A stretch of DNA of 64,000 nt from Desmodus rotundus (lineage: Eukaryota; Chordata; Mammalia; Chiroptera; Phyllostomidae). The notes beneath the pieces were generated by a model. It searched no databases. It saw only the letters and a program-made list of their open reading frames with translations, and was not told the DNA's origin. Of the stretch, positions 1-10,904 are shown one piece after another. Made by a program: the position numbers and the translations under genes. Where the stretch lies: assembly GCF_022682495.2 (NCBI RefSeq), contig NC_071399.1, forward strand, positions 3,267,342 through 3,331,341. The letters run 5' to 3'. Position 1 is the stretch's first letter. Each line of letters starts with the position of its first letter.

Positions 1-1625
1 GGAAGAGTCATATTTCACTGTGCGAGGCCCATAGGCTTGGAGACACTGACCATGTTGAGTTACGTGAATGTGTTTACGAGGAGGGAGACGGAGAAGAAAC
101 AGAGAGTGAGAAGCTGAGAGGGAGGAGTAACTCCTCCAATCCCTTGGGTGGGAGACTGGAGTCTCAGACAATTGGTTTTGTCTTTCAGTTCCCACACCCA
201 GTCAACAGGCTTCTTTCCCTTTACAAGCCAACAGTGTGCGAGCACTTGGTTTGATTGAATCAAGCAGAAGAACTATGGAGAAAAGAAATGGGCTCTTTGT
301 ATGTTACTAAGGTTGGCCAGCAAGTCTTTTCTTCACAATCATTCTCTTACACATTCTTTTCCAACTTGCCTTAGCTGATTTCCAAGTAAGTGTTTTGCTT
401 GCAATACAGCTTTCACCTGCTTCTGCTTTATATTCTTTATTTTATTCCTCTGTTTCTGATCTATTCCTCTGATGTCCTTGTCAGGCAGCCCCACCTAGGT
501 CAATATCTATGGGGTCTAAACCTTTATGTAAACTTTGAATGTACCAGTTGGCACTAACTGTACCCAGTAGTTTATGGTATGTATCTTCTCTCTGTGTTTC
601 CATGGCCTGTTTGTTGACAGAATCTTAATTCATTTGGTCACTTCACAGAGTCTGATGTAGGAATTTTAGTTATTTGAAATATGAAAGGGGAGCTCATTTG
701 AGTCCTTGTTGTTATTCCTATCAAAACGGGATTCTGCCCATTCAAAACAGGCTTCACTGGTGCCACACTTCACTTGCAATCTAAGAGACTGAAGTACTAA
801 CTTAGCATCATCTCTGACTTCTCTCCGGAGCTCCCACACATGTGACTACGTCAGAGCTTTGGCAGAGCCTGTGGTCAGGCACTGTCAAAACGTCAGATAG
901 CTTGACATCTGGTTTCTGATCCATGTGCATGCCCAACTCATGGCACTTATTAGGCTTGTGTTTCTTTAAAATGTCTATTCCAAAATTACAGTTAGCAATT
1001 TGGATGTAGCCTAAATATAGAGAATCTGTAGATTTTAAGGACATCTGTGGTAGCTTAAAATAATGCACAGTGAAAATATATTTTGTCCAGTGTAGGCTGA
1101 AATAAAACTAAAAAGAAAATGTCAGTTTCATCACATTAAAATATATCCATGTAATCATTTTCTTAAGGTTCTCTGAAACTAACTTGCAATTATCCAAATC
1201 ATTTTCAATAGTTTAATTATATTTTAAATGATAAAGATCATTTATAAACTCTCAAAGATCAATTCATGCTACACAGCCAATATAATAGAAATTGATAACT
1301 GTTTACTGTGAACTTACAGAATTCAATTTAATGGGTAATGCTAATTCTGCAGAACTAATTTATAAAATAAAGTTAAATCAGTATATTCTTTTTTCTTTTT
1401 TAGGCCATGATTTGAAAAATTCGCTATTTCTTCATTTCCATTTGTTAGAGACATAGATGAGCTCTAAACTGATACTTCAGAGTTAGTGAATATGTTTTTA
1501 AGTAAATCTACTTCTTAACTGAGTGCTAATTTACTCTCTCCTCCCCTTAATCACTGTATGTGTGTGGCAAAGGGTAGTTGGGGTTGGTGGCTCCCAGTCT
1601 TACATACTTACTTTGTTATATATAT
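1..1625 (-). other. GPM6A: GPM6A intron 2 (part), no recognised repeat
   Basis: Non-coding, AT-rich sequence downstream of exon 2 in the gene's direction. I see no further exon and no recognisable repeat. A 17-bp perfect inverted repeat (GGAGGAGT-A-ACTCCTCC) sits at 121-137. Small open frames here have no family resemblance. Confidence 0.6.
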
Positions 1626-1843
1626 ATTTCTTTCTTTAAAAGATTTTATTCATTTACTTTTAGAGAGAGGGGAAGGGAAGGAGAAAGAGAGGGAGAGAAA
1701 CATCAATGTGTGTTTGCCTCTCATATGCCCCCTACTGGGGACCTTGCCCAAAACCCAGGCATGTGCCCTCACTGGGAATGGAGCCAGTGACCCTTTGGTT
1801 TGCAGGCCCACACTCAATCCACTGAGCTACACTAGCCAGGGCT
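1626..1843 (-). mobile_element. Ves SINE (tRNA-derived bat SINE)
   Basis: Reverse complement begins AGCCCTGGCTAGTGTAGCTC, continues with the tRNA-like box-B region (GGTCACTGGTTCC-type) and ends in a pyrimidine-rich CTCTCCCTCTCTTTCTCC stretch plus an AATAAAATCTTTTAAAGAAA tail. This is the bat Ves SINE. The flanks read GTTATATATATATTTC on the left and GTTATATTTC on the right, a target-site duplication in which a TA run has changed length. It is non-coding, pol III-derived and non-autonomous, mobilised by L1. Confidence 0.9.
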
Positions 1844-2625
1844 GTTATATTTCTTATTTTATGACCAATCAATCTCAAATTTTAAGTACCAACATAAATA
1901 TTTCAACTTTCCTTTCCCTAAAACATTTGTTCTCACTCTGTCCAGGGTCCATGCCTCCCACCTGCAAGAAGGGAATTCTCACTCTGTGGCTTGATAAAAA
2001 TGTGCATCTCTTTTTCTCTTGTCATTTTCATGGAAATCAACAACCTTAATGAATAAAATAACTTAGGAACAATACTTTGCTCAAGATAACCTATCTGCCT
2101 GTAGCTGACAGATTATTTAAAAAATCAGCAGTAAGTTATATTTTCTGAAATTGGGGTTGGAGAAAAGTTATGTTCTTTCCACTTGGAAAGTTGTCTGGGT
2201 TGCACTGGTGTTGTCTTGGATTAGGGTCTGAGGCTGTAATTACACCAGGTCTGTAGGAACTTCCCTATAAATAAATATGACTAACTCCTTTTTGACGGAG
2301 TTGTAAGTCAAAAGCAAAGCCCCCCTCCCAGCTGTATCACCACAAAGAGTTGTAACTCTAAAAGCTTCTTATTCCTGAAAAAGAATATACGAATTAAGAG
2401 GTTTGAATTTATTTATAATGACAAAATGAAGCAAGGTGGAAAACATTATAATCACACAGTCTCAAGAAGCATGAAATAAATGCTGGTACAATAGAGAGTT
2501 TCTATCTACTGGGATTAGAACATAAAGTACAGTAAACAGGGTATTTTCTTTCTGTGGGCAATAAATCACTGAATAAATGATCTGAATTGGGAATCTACTG
2601 GAAAATAAATTCTTCTGTAATTCTT
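1844..2625 (-). other. GPM6A intron 2 (part), no recognised repeat
   Basis: AT-rich intronic sequence between two Ves SINEs. I see no gene, RNA gene or clear repeat. Confidence 0.5.
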
Positions 2626-2826
2626 TCTGTATGTATTGATTTTAGAGGGAGAGTAGAAGGGGAAGGAAGGAAAGACAGACAGACAGAGAGACAGACATTG
2701 ATTTGTTGTTCCACTTATTTGTGCATTCACTGGATACTTCTTGTATGTGCCCTGACCAGAGAACAAACCCACAACCTTGGTCTGCGGGGACAATGCTCTA
2801 ATTAACCGAGCTGCCCGGCCAGGGCA
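2626..2826 (-). mobile_element. Ves SINE, diverged copy
   Basis: Reverse complement starts GCCCTGGCCGGGCAGCTCGG, then the GAGCATTGTC-like and GGTTTGTTCTCTGG tRNA-related parts, a region resembling the GTGGAACAACAAATC motif of Ves, and a CTCTCTGTCTGTCTG tail. It is more diverged than the copy at 1626-1843 and belongs to a different Ves subtype, the same type as the copy at 29942. I did not find a clean target-site duplication. Confidence 0.85.
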
Positions 2827-3546
2827 AATCCTAAACTTTTTCTCCCTATAATAGTAGGCAATAAAGGACTGAAACTGGAACAGCAAACGCTTTTTTACTT
2901 CCAGACTATGCTTATGTTATCTTTTTAAAAAATATTAATATCCTCATAATTTAGTGATCCCAGGAGTTTACGTGTTATGAGTAAAATGTACATTTTAAGC
3001 ATAATTGGTGCTTACGAATAGGGCTCCTTATTTCTTATGACTTTCCCTTTCACAGAAGTCAGTAAGAGCCTTTCACAATGTTTACTTACGTGGCCACACC
3101 ATTTCTGTGATACAGGAAAAGACAGATGATAGGATGCCCCTGGTGGAGCACCAGGGAGTTTGGGTGATTTTTCTAGAAAAAGCAGCAGAGTCTACATTTC
3201 TGTTGGGCTCTGTTCTCTGGCTTCTGTCCTATTCTACCAGGAAAGTCTCTGCTCAGACTGGAAGAGCAATGGAAAGGCAAGCATTCTACTTAATGGTAAC
3301 TGAATTTGGGGGAAAACATTGCATTCAAAGGCATACACAAATTGAGTCCAGATTATGTTGGCAGCTGATCATCTGCTAGGTGTCCTGTACTCATGGCAAA
3401 GGTCAATGTCCTTTTGATTCATAGGCAAAACCTAAGAGAATTCTGTTTCTCCTGCATAACATGGCCTCACTTAACTCTAGACCCCCATTCACTCAGCACA
3501 CAGCAATGCACGCATACACTCTCAAAACAGGAAGCAAGGCAGGGGT
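2827..3546 (-). other. GPM6A intron 2 proximal part
   Basis: Intronic sequence next to the exon 2 donor. No repeat is recognisable. Such exon-flanking intron sequence may hold splicing elements, but none can be named from sequence alone. Confidence 0.45.
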
Positions 3547-3547
3547 G

Positions 3548-3556
3548 GCCTACATG
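3548..3556 (-). promoter_or_regulatory. GPM6A: Splice donor of GPM6A exon 2 (weak consensus)
   Basis: Minus-strand sequence is CCAT|GTAGGC. The GT at 3553-3552 gives the phase expected for joining to the next GPM6A codon. It departs from AG|GTRAGT at -1 (T), +4 (G) and +6 (C). Retention of the intron would place an in-frame TAG directly after the ATG methionine codon. Confidence 0.75.
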
Positions 3557-3746
3557 GTGAAGACGTCCAGTGTGTCTCCAGCAGTTCTTGCCATCTCAAA
3601 GTAGGTCTGCAGAATGTTGACTGTGCCCGAGAGTGCCTCATGGCCGCAGCCACAGAACAGGGCCACGCCGGCGTACAGCAGGATGGTGGCGATCAGAGAG
3701 GCGTAGGGAATGCCTCCCAGGCATTTAATACAGCACTCGAAGCACC
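3554..3746 (-). CDS. GPM6A: GPM6A exon 2 (neuronal membrane glycoprotein M6-a), internal coding exon
   Basis: Minus-strand exon of 193 nt encoding about 64 residues. It opens with the cysteine cluster [12 protein letters not shown], continues into a first membrane segment ([20 protein letters not shown]), then the family signature CGCGHEAL and the start of the first extracellular loop ([20 protein letters not shown], ending ...VFTM). This is the PLP1/DM20/M6 tetraspan family. The loop sequence fits M6-a rather than GPM6B or PLP1, as recalled from those families. M6-a sits in the neuronal plasma membrane and promotes filopodium, spine and neurite formation; the N-terminal cysteines are the known palmitoylation region of the family. 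The exon begins with the last two bases of a glycine codon (GG|TGC) and ends with the first two of ...ACC AT, so both junctions are split codons. The open frame runs a few codons beyond each splice site, but those codons are intronic. Codon conservation looks intact with no frameshift. No other GPM6A exon was found in the window. Confidence 0.96.
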
Positions 3747-3775
3747 CTGCATGGGACAACGGGAAAAAGGCAGAA
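3747..3775 (-). promoter_or_regulatory. GPM6A: Splice acceptor and polypyrimidine tract of GPM6A exon 2
   Basis: Read on the minus strand, the intron ends CTGCCTTTTTCCCGTTGTCC then CATGCAG immediately before the GG that opens the exon. The tract is pyrimidine-rich with a canonical CAG acceptor, which fixes the exon's 5' edge at 3746. A TAATTTC-type branch region lies just upstream. Confidence 0.85.
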
Positions 3776-4397
3776 ATTAGTGTTTCTCGTTAATCTAATT
3801 TTCTCTCAAACCTCAGCATTGCGGGCAAGTATATTTGCATTTGTGAGTGACATCAGGTCAACGTTGTAAATCAGGGCGGAGGCTGCCCTGCAGGGTATAC
3901 ACGTTCATTTCCTTGAGTAGAAACCCTTCCTCCGGACAAGAGAATGCTTACTTCTGCTTACAGCTCTGTCTGCTGCCCAAACCCAACAGAGGCCCTTCCT
4001 CCGCACCCAGACTTCCGGGAACAAATAATCACATCCATGCATGCGGATCATTCCATCTTGACTTCACTGCTTTCAAGTTTCGTAGGCTGAAGTTTTAATT
4101 TCAACAACATTTACTCTTCTGAACTCCCTGTAGCTATATCTTTTAAGCAGTTCGTCAAAATCTGTTCCTCGCAAAACCAACTGAGTGAACTTTAACCAGT
4201 AATTTACAATTTAAAGCGACAGAGAACAGACTAGACGATGTCTGAGTGTGTGGCATATGGAAAGGCAAATTATTTTAGAATCTTTTCAGTTCGGATTTTA
4301 TATGTGTCATTTTGTAGTGACTCATCGTGCAAAATCTATTTCTTGCTGCGCTGCGTGGTAAAGAAATGAGGAAGATATTGGCCCAGTTGGACAGAGA
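3776..4397 (-). other. GPM6A 5' intron, exon-proximal part
   Basis: Intronic sequence upstream of exon 2 on the gene strand. I see no coding exon or recognisable repeat. Confidence 0.45.
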
Positions 4398-4590
4398 GAC
4401 CAGGGCAGGTTGGGAGCCTCATTCACCACTGTGTGTGTTTTGGGCAAGTTTATTCTTTTGATTTCATCATTTGTAAAGAGATGACAGTAAGAATTTCCCT
4501 CCAGTGATTCTTGTGAGATTAAATGAGTTAATACATAAAATAGTGCATGACAGAGGAGCTGCTCTATAAATGTCTACCATTGTTAGATGT
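4398..4590 (+). mobile_element. MIR SINE fragment
   Basis: Matches the ancient mammalian MIR core: ...TTGGGCAAGTTTATTCTTTTGATTTCATCATTTGTAAAGAGATGACAGTAAG..., then GTGAGATTAAATGAGTTAATACATAAA, then a TGCTCTATAAATGTCTACCATTGTTA tail. It is heavily mutated, as expected for this age. Confidence 0.75.
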
Positions 4591-7500
4591 AACTTTAACA
4601 GTTTTTAATATTAACTGTTACTGCGTGGTAATACAGTTTTCAAAATTTCCTTGACCGCAGCAATCACTTTTGAAGTTCAGTCACTTTAGACTTAATTTTC
4701 AACAGATGGCTTCAGACATTTATTCTGAGAAACTGGAAAACCATTGTTGTTAATATTCTAATTAAGCATCAGAATTTTCTAGGTGATTGCTAGCTTTCTT
4801 ATTCTAAGAGATTGACTAGAGGTGCTTAAACCTGTATGTTGTGCATGAAAAATACTGATGAGATGCTAAGTGCGAGCCACAGGTGAGGGGGGAATTTAGG
4901 TGAGAGGGCTGACGGCTAAGAGGAAGATGACCTGTTTCACTTCAGTCCACCCCTGTCCCTCACTCCTTCCCAGACATACCCTACTTGAAAGATGGCCTCC
5001 TACTGTTCTCCTTTTGGAAATTCTTGATCAATCTCTTTTTGTAATGCTGAAGCCCCTCCAAAACTCTCCACATAATTGGCTTTTTCTTTCTTCAGAAACA
5101 AATAACCAAGGACATCGGGAAACACATTGTTATTCATTGTGCTGAAGTCCCAGGAAGATCTGAGTGTGCTTTATCTGCAATGCATGTATGTTTCCAGCAA
5201 CACACGGTGCATGCAATGATTGCAGAGTTCCTGTGCGAAGCAACATCATATTCAGAGGGTGAGTGGGCTAGTCTGCTATTGTAATACTGGCCACTGAACT
5301 GGCCTTCTCAAGAGAATTGTGGCTTGTCTCATCTGCCCTAGAGGAGGTAAAAAAAGGAAGTCTGAACACCTCCCTGCTTCCATAGCCCTTGCTCGTACAG
5401 GCAAATCATTTCCTGAACACTCCTCCCCTGACACACACACACGCACACACACAGTGGGGAAGTAGAAAAGGTTAGAACAGCTTGACACTTCCTATGGTAG
5501 AGCCGGAAATTTCACCAGCAGATGGAGGAGACTAGTGTGTGTAGTATCTGAATGTCATTGAACACAGTTTTGGGGGAAGATTACCAGGGTAGCAGAACAA
5601 TCTTTAGACTATTCTCTATCTCTCCATGTTGTGACATGTACATCTCATTTAAAAATAAAGGAAAAAAAATAAAATTAGTACCCACCCAAGGCAGAGTTAC
5701 TCCTAATTTTGGCAAGTGCCCCAGACAGCCCCATGATCTCAAGTCCTATTCCTTTGTGAGTTGTCTCTCCTACGGGGCCTGAAGAATTTGATAGAGGTTT
5801 GTGAGATTCCTACTGCAGGCACCGAGGTGTCAAAACCAGAATGACACATTCAGCAAAACCCTTCAGAATACAAGTTCAAAAATAAAGGAAAGAGTCCGAA
5901 TATCACATTCATAGAGAGGAATCACTTTTGCTGGGCCCCAGACCTAAAGCTTAGAGAAGAGTAAAGATAAAGTCAGAAGGAGAAGGGCTCATGAGCACAT
6001 GAAGGGGAGGGGAAATTCACAGCTGACCCCCAGAGCCGCCCCCACGGACGTCTGACTCACCCCACTACTAATTCAGAGTCAGCTTCTGCTCCTGTGGCAT
6101 TTTCTCCATTGCAGTGTAGATGGACCAACACAGCTGGCCTCCACGGAAGCAAGTTAACCCTAGTCACCCAGACTTAATTTCCCTGGGCGGCGGTGCTATT
6201 AGTGTTGTAGTCATGACTGATAACTTTAATTGAGTGCTAACTGTTAAGTTTAGAAAAACGTCAGATAAATTGCAATACTGGGTAAGTCCAAATTGACAAC
6301 CCTGAGTGAACTGGCATTTCCAAATGAGTTTAAGATCTCCAAATTAAATGGAGATATTTCTTTTCTTCCCTATTTAAAGATTGCCATTTAAATTACTCAG
6401 AATCATATTACTCCATTTGACAAATGCACATTCCCCTAAACCTCCATTCCCTCCTGGTCAGGCCTGATCCTCGGCAAAGCTTGCACTCAAAGTGAGCACC
6501 CTGAAGTAGCTCAGGTTGCACACTTTGCACTTACCCTCCCCACCCCCACTTCTGCAGGGCTGGGGTGTGGAGTGGCCTATGGAAGACTCCCTGAGCTCCC
6601 ATCTGGGAAGCAGCACATAGGCTCAGCATTCTCTCCAGCTGCCAGAATCCCACATCGTCCTCGCTGGCAGGGGAGGGAGCTTCTTCCCACCCACAGTGAG
6701 AAACAGCCTTGGCAGAGCAGCAGCGTTGCCACAGCAACCATGTGCCTGGGCCCAGGATCCGCTCCCCACCCTCATCCTTTAAGGCCAGGATTCTGCTGCT
6801 ACCCATCCCCATGATTTTACTGCGCCTCAGGCAAGAAACCAGTCTACTAAATGAATATTGCCCACAGCATAGCAAGTGGAGTGCTGGGACTGAAGAAAAT
6901 ACCTTTCCTGAGGAAACAGAAAAACAGTAAAGAGCACTTTGTACCAGAAACATTCTCAGTACTAGATATAATGGGAATAGGGCCCATTGATTCCCCAACA
7001 GAGCTGACAGTTTGAATGTTGAACACAGAATTTACATGCAAATAGACACTACCTAAGATACACAAAGAAGCTCTCCTGAGATCCAGCTCCTGTCCACATT
7101 TTCTCAAACGAATTCATGCTGAGTTAAAGGGATTATGAGACTTTCACGACTCTTTGAAACATTAGCATTTTCCCACTATTTTGTGTGGTTATAGGTTGAC
7201 TTACCCTAATACAAAAATTTCAAAGGAAATCAAAACTCTTGAGATAGTCTATGTTTTTTAAAAAAGATGAGATATATGGTTTATTTCCATTTAAACATTG
7301 TGAAGTAAACACAAGCCATCACCTTTGCTCACTCCACAAAGTTCACTGAAGTAAATAGTGAGAGAGGAATCTAAACCAATGAGAAGACCATGGGAGACAG
7401 ACAGCTGAGAGGACAGACCAACACGATGGCGGATCCTGGAAAGGAGATGGACGAGAGATGGACAATTCATGCCCTGACAGTGTTTTCTAGGACCGTTTCC

Positions 7501-7754
7501 CAACGAGATGATTCTTCTCTGTCGGCCTACAACATCGCCCTGTCATGACCAGGTATCTGGAGGCCTGGCTGGGTCTGTCTGTGAGCTGTCTGCCCCGCAG
7601 TCTGTGGGTCTGTCCCTGGGCTGCACCAACTGCCTCGGGGTAGGACTTGGGTGGTTGATCTCCTGTGGGTCATGCCACTCATGGCCCTCTTACGTCACCA
7701 TGTCCACTTTGGAGACAGTTTGTCTGATTCCACAGTTTAACTCAGGGAAATTCT
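4591..7754 (-). other. GPM6A 5' intron, unrecognised stretch
   Basis: About 3.2 kb of intron with no recognisable gene or clear interspersed repeat, apart from a short (CA)n run listed separately. Open frames of up to 155 codons at 6531-6998 (minus) overlap others on both strands and match no family I know, so they look like chance frames in a GC-richer patch. Confidence 0.45.
5432..5453. repeat. (CA)n microsatellite
   Basis: ACACACACACAC-G-CACACACACA, an interrupted dinucleotide run likely to vary in length. Confidence 0.85.
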
Positions 7755-8254
7755 GATTGGTAGTTTTTTATTAATTTTGCATCTAGAAATTTTGCAAAAT
7801 TCTTTTTTGACCTTCTGATTTATTTTTATTTTGTGAATTATTTTGAGTTAGTTATAAGGATGATCATACCATCTGCAAACGTTTTGAGCTTTATCTCTTT
7901 TCATTGATGGTACCTTCTTACCTTTCTATTCACTTTATAAAATGCAATGAGGAGGGTAGAAGTAGTGATAAAGGCACCTTCTCTTGTTGCTGATATCAAA
8001 AAACAAAACAAAACACTTTCCTTGTTTTACCATTAAGTGTAACATTTGGTTAAAGAAAGTAAGATCTCTTTTAACTTTAAATTCCATAACATGTTCTTTT
8101 CAAATTATCTTTTGTAATAATTTTATGTTTTTGTTTTTTATTTGCCATTTCAATGATTTTTTCCTAATTTAAGTCAAACTTGACTTCTTGAGAAAAATCC
8201 AACCGAGTCATACTGTACTTTTTAATACATCATGCTACCATTTTGTTCAATACT
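7755..8254 (-). mobile_element. Old L1 ORF2 fragment, antisense
   Basis: Resembles the reverse complement of mammalian L1 ORF2 3' half: GATGATCATACCATCTGCAAACG, a later TTCTCTTGTTGCTGATATC-like part, a TTTTACCATTAAGTGTAACATT segment and a closing TTGACTTCTTGAGAAAAATCC. It is very diverged, with many stops and gaps, and no reading frame survives. Confidence 0.55.
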
Positions 8255-8715
8255 TTTGCATTTATTAATTCATTCCACAAACAGTTACTGAGCCCTTCCA
8301 GGTGCCAGTCAACAACACAAAACCTCTGATCTCATTCCCGGGGTGGGAGGCAGATCATAAATGAGGTGCAGAAAGAATGCGCAGGAGACTGTGAAAAGTG
8401 CAGGGAAGCAAAACAAAACAAGCAGGGAGGTGGGGAGGGGATACTGGACTGATGGCTGCAGTTTCCTCTCTTTTTCAGGGAAGGAATAACGGAGATGACA
8501 TTTCACAAAGACATGAAGGAGGTAGAGGAGTCCCCCAAGAGGCTAGGATCTAAGGCTGTCTGGGAAAAGCGGGTTCAGAGGAAAAGTAAATGCTGCTAAC
8601 ACCCTGGGCCGGCATGTGCCAGAGAGTTTAGGGGAATCCAGAAGCCGGTGGTGGTAGGAGAAGGGACAGAAGTAAAGGAACACAGGGTGAGGTCGCAGAC
8701 AATAGGGACGGCCAT
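8255..8715 (-). mobile_element. L2-type ancient LINE fragment, antisense
   Basis: Opens TTCATTCCACAAACAGTTACTGAGCCCTTCCAGGTGCCAG, the reverse complement of the L2 tail ('...ggcacatagtaggcgctcaataaatgtttgttgaatga'), followed by CCCGGGGTGGGAGGCAGATCATAAAT and ACATTTCACAAAGACATGAAGGAGGTAGAGGAG, the expected next L2 parts in antisense. It separates two L1-like AT-rich pieces. Confidence 0.65.
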
Positions 8716-9344
8716 ATCAATGAAAGCGACTGATGTGTAACTTTTGTTTTCTCGTTTTGGGTCAAATTTATACCAGTTTTGTAAAGCACTTCCCTTTTCC
8801 TGTGCCCTGGGGCTGTCTGCAAAAGGTTTATCTGCACTGTAAATATTTGGTAGAACTAGCCAAACACTTCAGGCCTCTCCGGTACTTCATGGAAAGAATT
8901 TTAACTACTGATCTAATTTGTTAATGGTTATAGAACTAATCAAATGTTCAATTTCTCTTATGTCTCTTTGTTAAGTTCAACAGTTAACAGAAATTTATAA
9001 ATCTATGATTTAAAATTTATGATGAAATCGTAGGTAACTTTATAATATTTTAAATTTATTCACCATCTGCAAATATTACATTTCCCTGATGATTTCAGTT
9101 TGGAGATTTTCTTTGTACCCTCCTGATTTTGCATTTGAGTACCAAAATCACCAGGAATTTTGTCAAAAATAGAGATTACAGGATCCCCTCTATTGCAAAC
9201 ATCTGTTTTATCAAGAGCTTCGCTGACCCCGCTGTCCAGATGTAGCAGCCTGTGGAAGCCGTGCTGTCTCATATGCAGTTATATTAAAGGCATACACACT
9301 TTAAAACGAATGGATAATCTATATATACATTTAACGCAGAGATT
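8716..9344 (-). other. Intronic sequence, possible decayed L1
   Basis: TTAATGGTTATAGAACTAATCAAATGTTCAATTTCTC... (8925-9060) could continue the antisense L1 ORF2 remnant at 7755-8254, but the resemblance is weak. The rest is unrecognised. Confidence 0.3.
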
Positions 9345-9359
9345 AAAAAGGTTTTACTC

Positions 9360-9767
9360 CATTGTGTATATGTACCATAGTTGTTTGACCCACTCATTTG
9401 CTGATGGGCACTTAGGTTGCTTCTAGCACTTGGCTATTATAAATTGTGCTGCTATGAACATTGGGTGCATAGGTTCTTTTGGATTGGTGTTTCAGGGCTC
9501 TTAGGGTATAATCCCAGCAGTGGAATTGCTGGGTCAAAAGGCAGTTCCATTTTTAGTTTTCTGAGGAAATTCCGTACTGTTTTCCACAGTGGCTGCATCA
9601 GTCTGCATTTCCATCAACAGTGCACTAGGTTTCCCTTTTTCTCTGCATCTTCTCCAACACTTGTTTGTTGATTTGTTTATGATGGCCATTCTGACCAGTG
9701 TGAGGTGGTATCTCACTGTGGTTTTAATTTGCATCTCTCTGATGCTTAGTGATGCTGAGCATCTTTA
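9360..9767 (-). mobile_element. L1 inverted 5' segment (ORF2 end, antisense)
   Basis: Reverse complement reads ...GATGCAAATTAAAACCACAGTGAGATACCACCTCACAC..., AAATGCAGACTGATGCAGCC..., GACCCAGCAATTCCACTGCT and ...CCTAAGTGCCCATCAGCAAATGAGTGGG..., then ATGGTACATATACACAATGG. These are the end of L1 ORF2 and the adjoining region. Confidence 0.9.
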
Positions 9768-10158
9768 TACAGCAGAGAGAAAGAAGGAGCTTCTACCTTT
9801 TGCAACAGCATGGATGGAACTGGAGAGCATTATGCTAAGTGAAATAAGCCAGGCGGTGAGGGACAAATACCAATGATCTCACCTTTAACTGGAACATAAT
9901 CAACAGAAGAAAAAAGCAAACAAAATATAACCAGAGACATTGAAATTAAGAACAATCTAACTATAGCCAGAGGGGAGTGGGGAGGGGACAGTGGGGAGAA
10001 AGGTTTTCAGGAGCTACTATAAAGGACACATGGACAAAACCTAGGGGGAGGGTGGAAGCAAGGGAGGGAGTTGGGTTTGGCTGGGCTGGTGAGGAGTGGT
10101 GGGGAGAAAATGCAGACAACTGTAATTGAACAACAATAAAGTAATTTATGAAAAAAAA
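9768..10158 (+). mobile_element. L1 direct 3' segment (ORF2 end, 3' UTR, poly-A)
   Basis: Begins ACAGCAGAGAGAAAGAAGGAG, then GCAACAGCATGGATGGAACTGGAGAGCATTATGCTAAGTGAAATAAGCCAG, a G-rich 3' UTR (GGGGAGTGGGGAGGGGACAG...), then CTGTAATTGAACAACAATAAAG and an A8 tail. The G-rich tract and the AATAAA sequence are typical of the L1 3' UTR and polyadenylation signal. Confidence 0.9.
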
Positions 10159-10168
10159 GGGTTTACTC

Positions 10169-10904
10169 TAAGAATTTTGACCAAGTTATTGAGCAAAGTG
10201 CACAGCTTATAACCAAATGACATCAATCAGAATTTTCTGAACAGTTCCAGTGCATCAGAAACAGGGCCAAGGTTTCCAATGTATTGACCTGTGCGGTCTT
10301 TGCAACTGTATGAGGGAGGCTCAGTCACATACAGGCCGATTTCTCAAATGATTATTGAGCATTGATACTGAAAAGCATGTGCATGTTCCAGAAGAATAAT
10401 GATATTTTTCTTTCTAAAATATTTTTACTATGAAAATTTTTGTAATAGTAGTATTTAAAATTCAGATAGTTTTTGGAAAAAATTATCAGTAATTATGGAA
10501 TATTCTATACTGGTCAACAGGACTTGGCAAGAATGTTTTGATTAATTAAACTTATTTCCCTAAGGCTGAAAAGTTAATTGCTTCAATAGTGAGTAGAACT
10601 GTACTCTTCTGAGCGCGATAAATGAGCCCGTAGGGTGAGGGAGCCATGGGGGTGGGGGCGGGGTCTGATGTTTGAACAGGCTGTCCTTGGAGGGGAAGGA
10701 GGTGGAGCACCAGACATGCTGAGTGCAGACACCTGTGAGGGTTCTGCAGCACACATCTTGCTTGTCCAGATGCTGTCTAGAGATCCAGGTAAAAACCCCC
10801 TCATCTTCCCCTGTAATAAATGAACCAATTAATATAGATATTGGCATGGCCTGTTTCCTCACAACCCTCGAATTTGTTCAAAATGTTCTAGGTTTGTTTG
10901 TTGG
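10169..10904 (-). other. GPM6A 5' intron, unrecognised stretch
   Basis: Mixed AT-rich sequence with a G-rich patch near 10635-10710. No gene or clear repeat is recognised; the overlapping open frames on both strands at 10552-10862 are in the same GC-richer patch and look incidental. Confidence 0.4.

Larger units (their letters stand above)
9345..10168 (+). mobile_element. Twin-primed (5'-inverted) L1 insertion with target-site duplication
   Basis: A 5'-truncated bat L1 in plus orientation whose upstream half is inverted. Flanking copies AAAAAGGTTTTACTC (9345-9359) and AAAAAGGGTTTACTC (10154-10168) differ by one base and act as the target-site duplication. Between them lie an inverted segment and a direct segment ending in a poly-A tail. 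About ten bases of L1 are missing at the internal junction, normal for twin priming. Relatively little divergence from other mammalian L1 tails suggests it is younger than the L1M fragments nearby. It encodes no functional ORF2. Confidence 0.9.

Noticed and set aside
3550..3759. Assignment of the exon to GPM6B or PLP1
   Set aside because: After CGCGHEAL the sequence reads [20 protein letters not shown], which fits M6-a; GPM6B and PLP1 differ strongly in this loop.
6531..6998. 155-codon minus-strand frame
   Set aside because: Overlaps comparable frames on the plus strand in a GC-richer patch and resembles no known protein.
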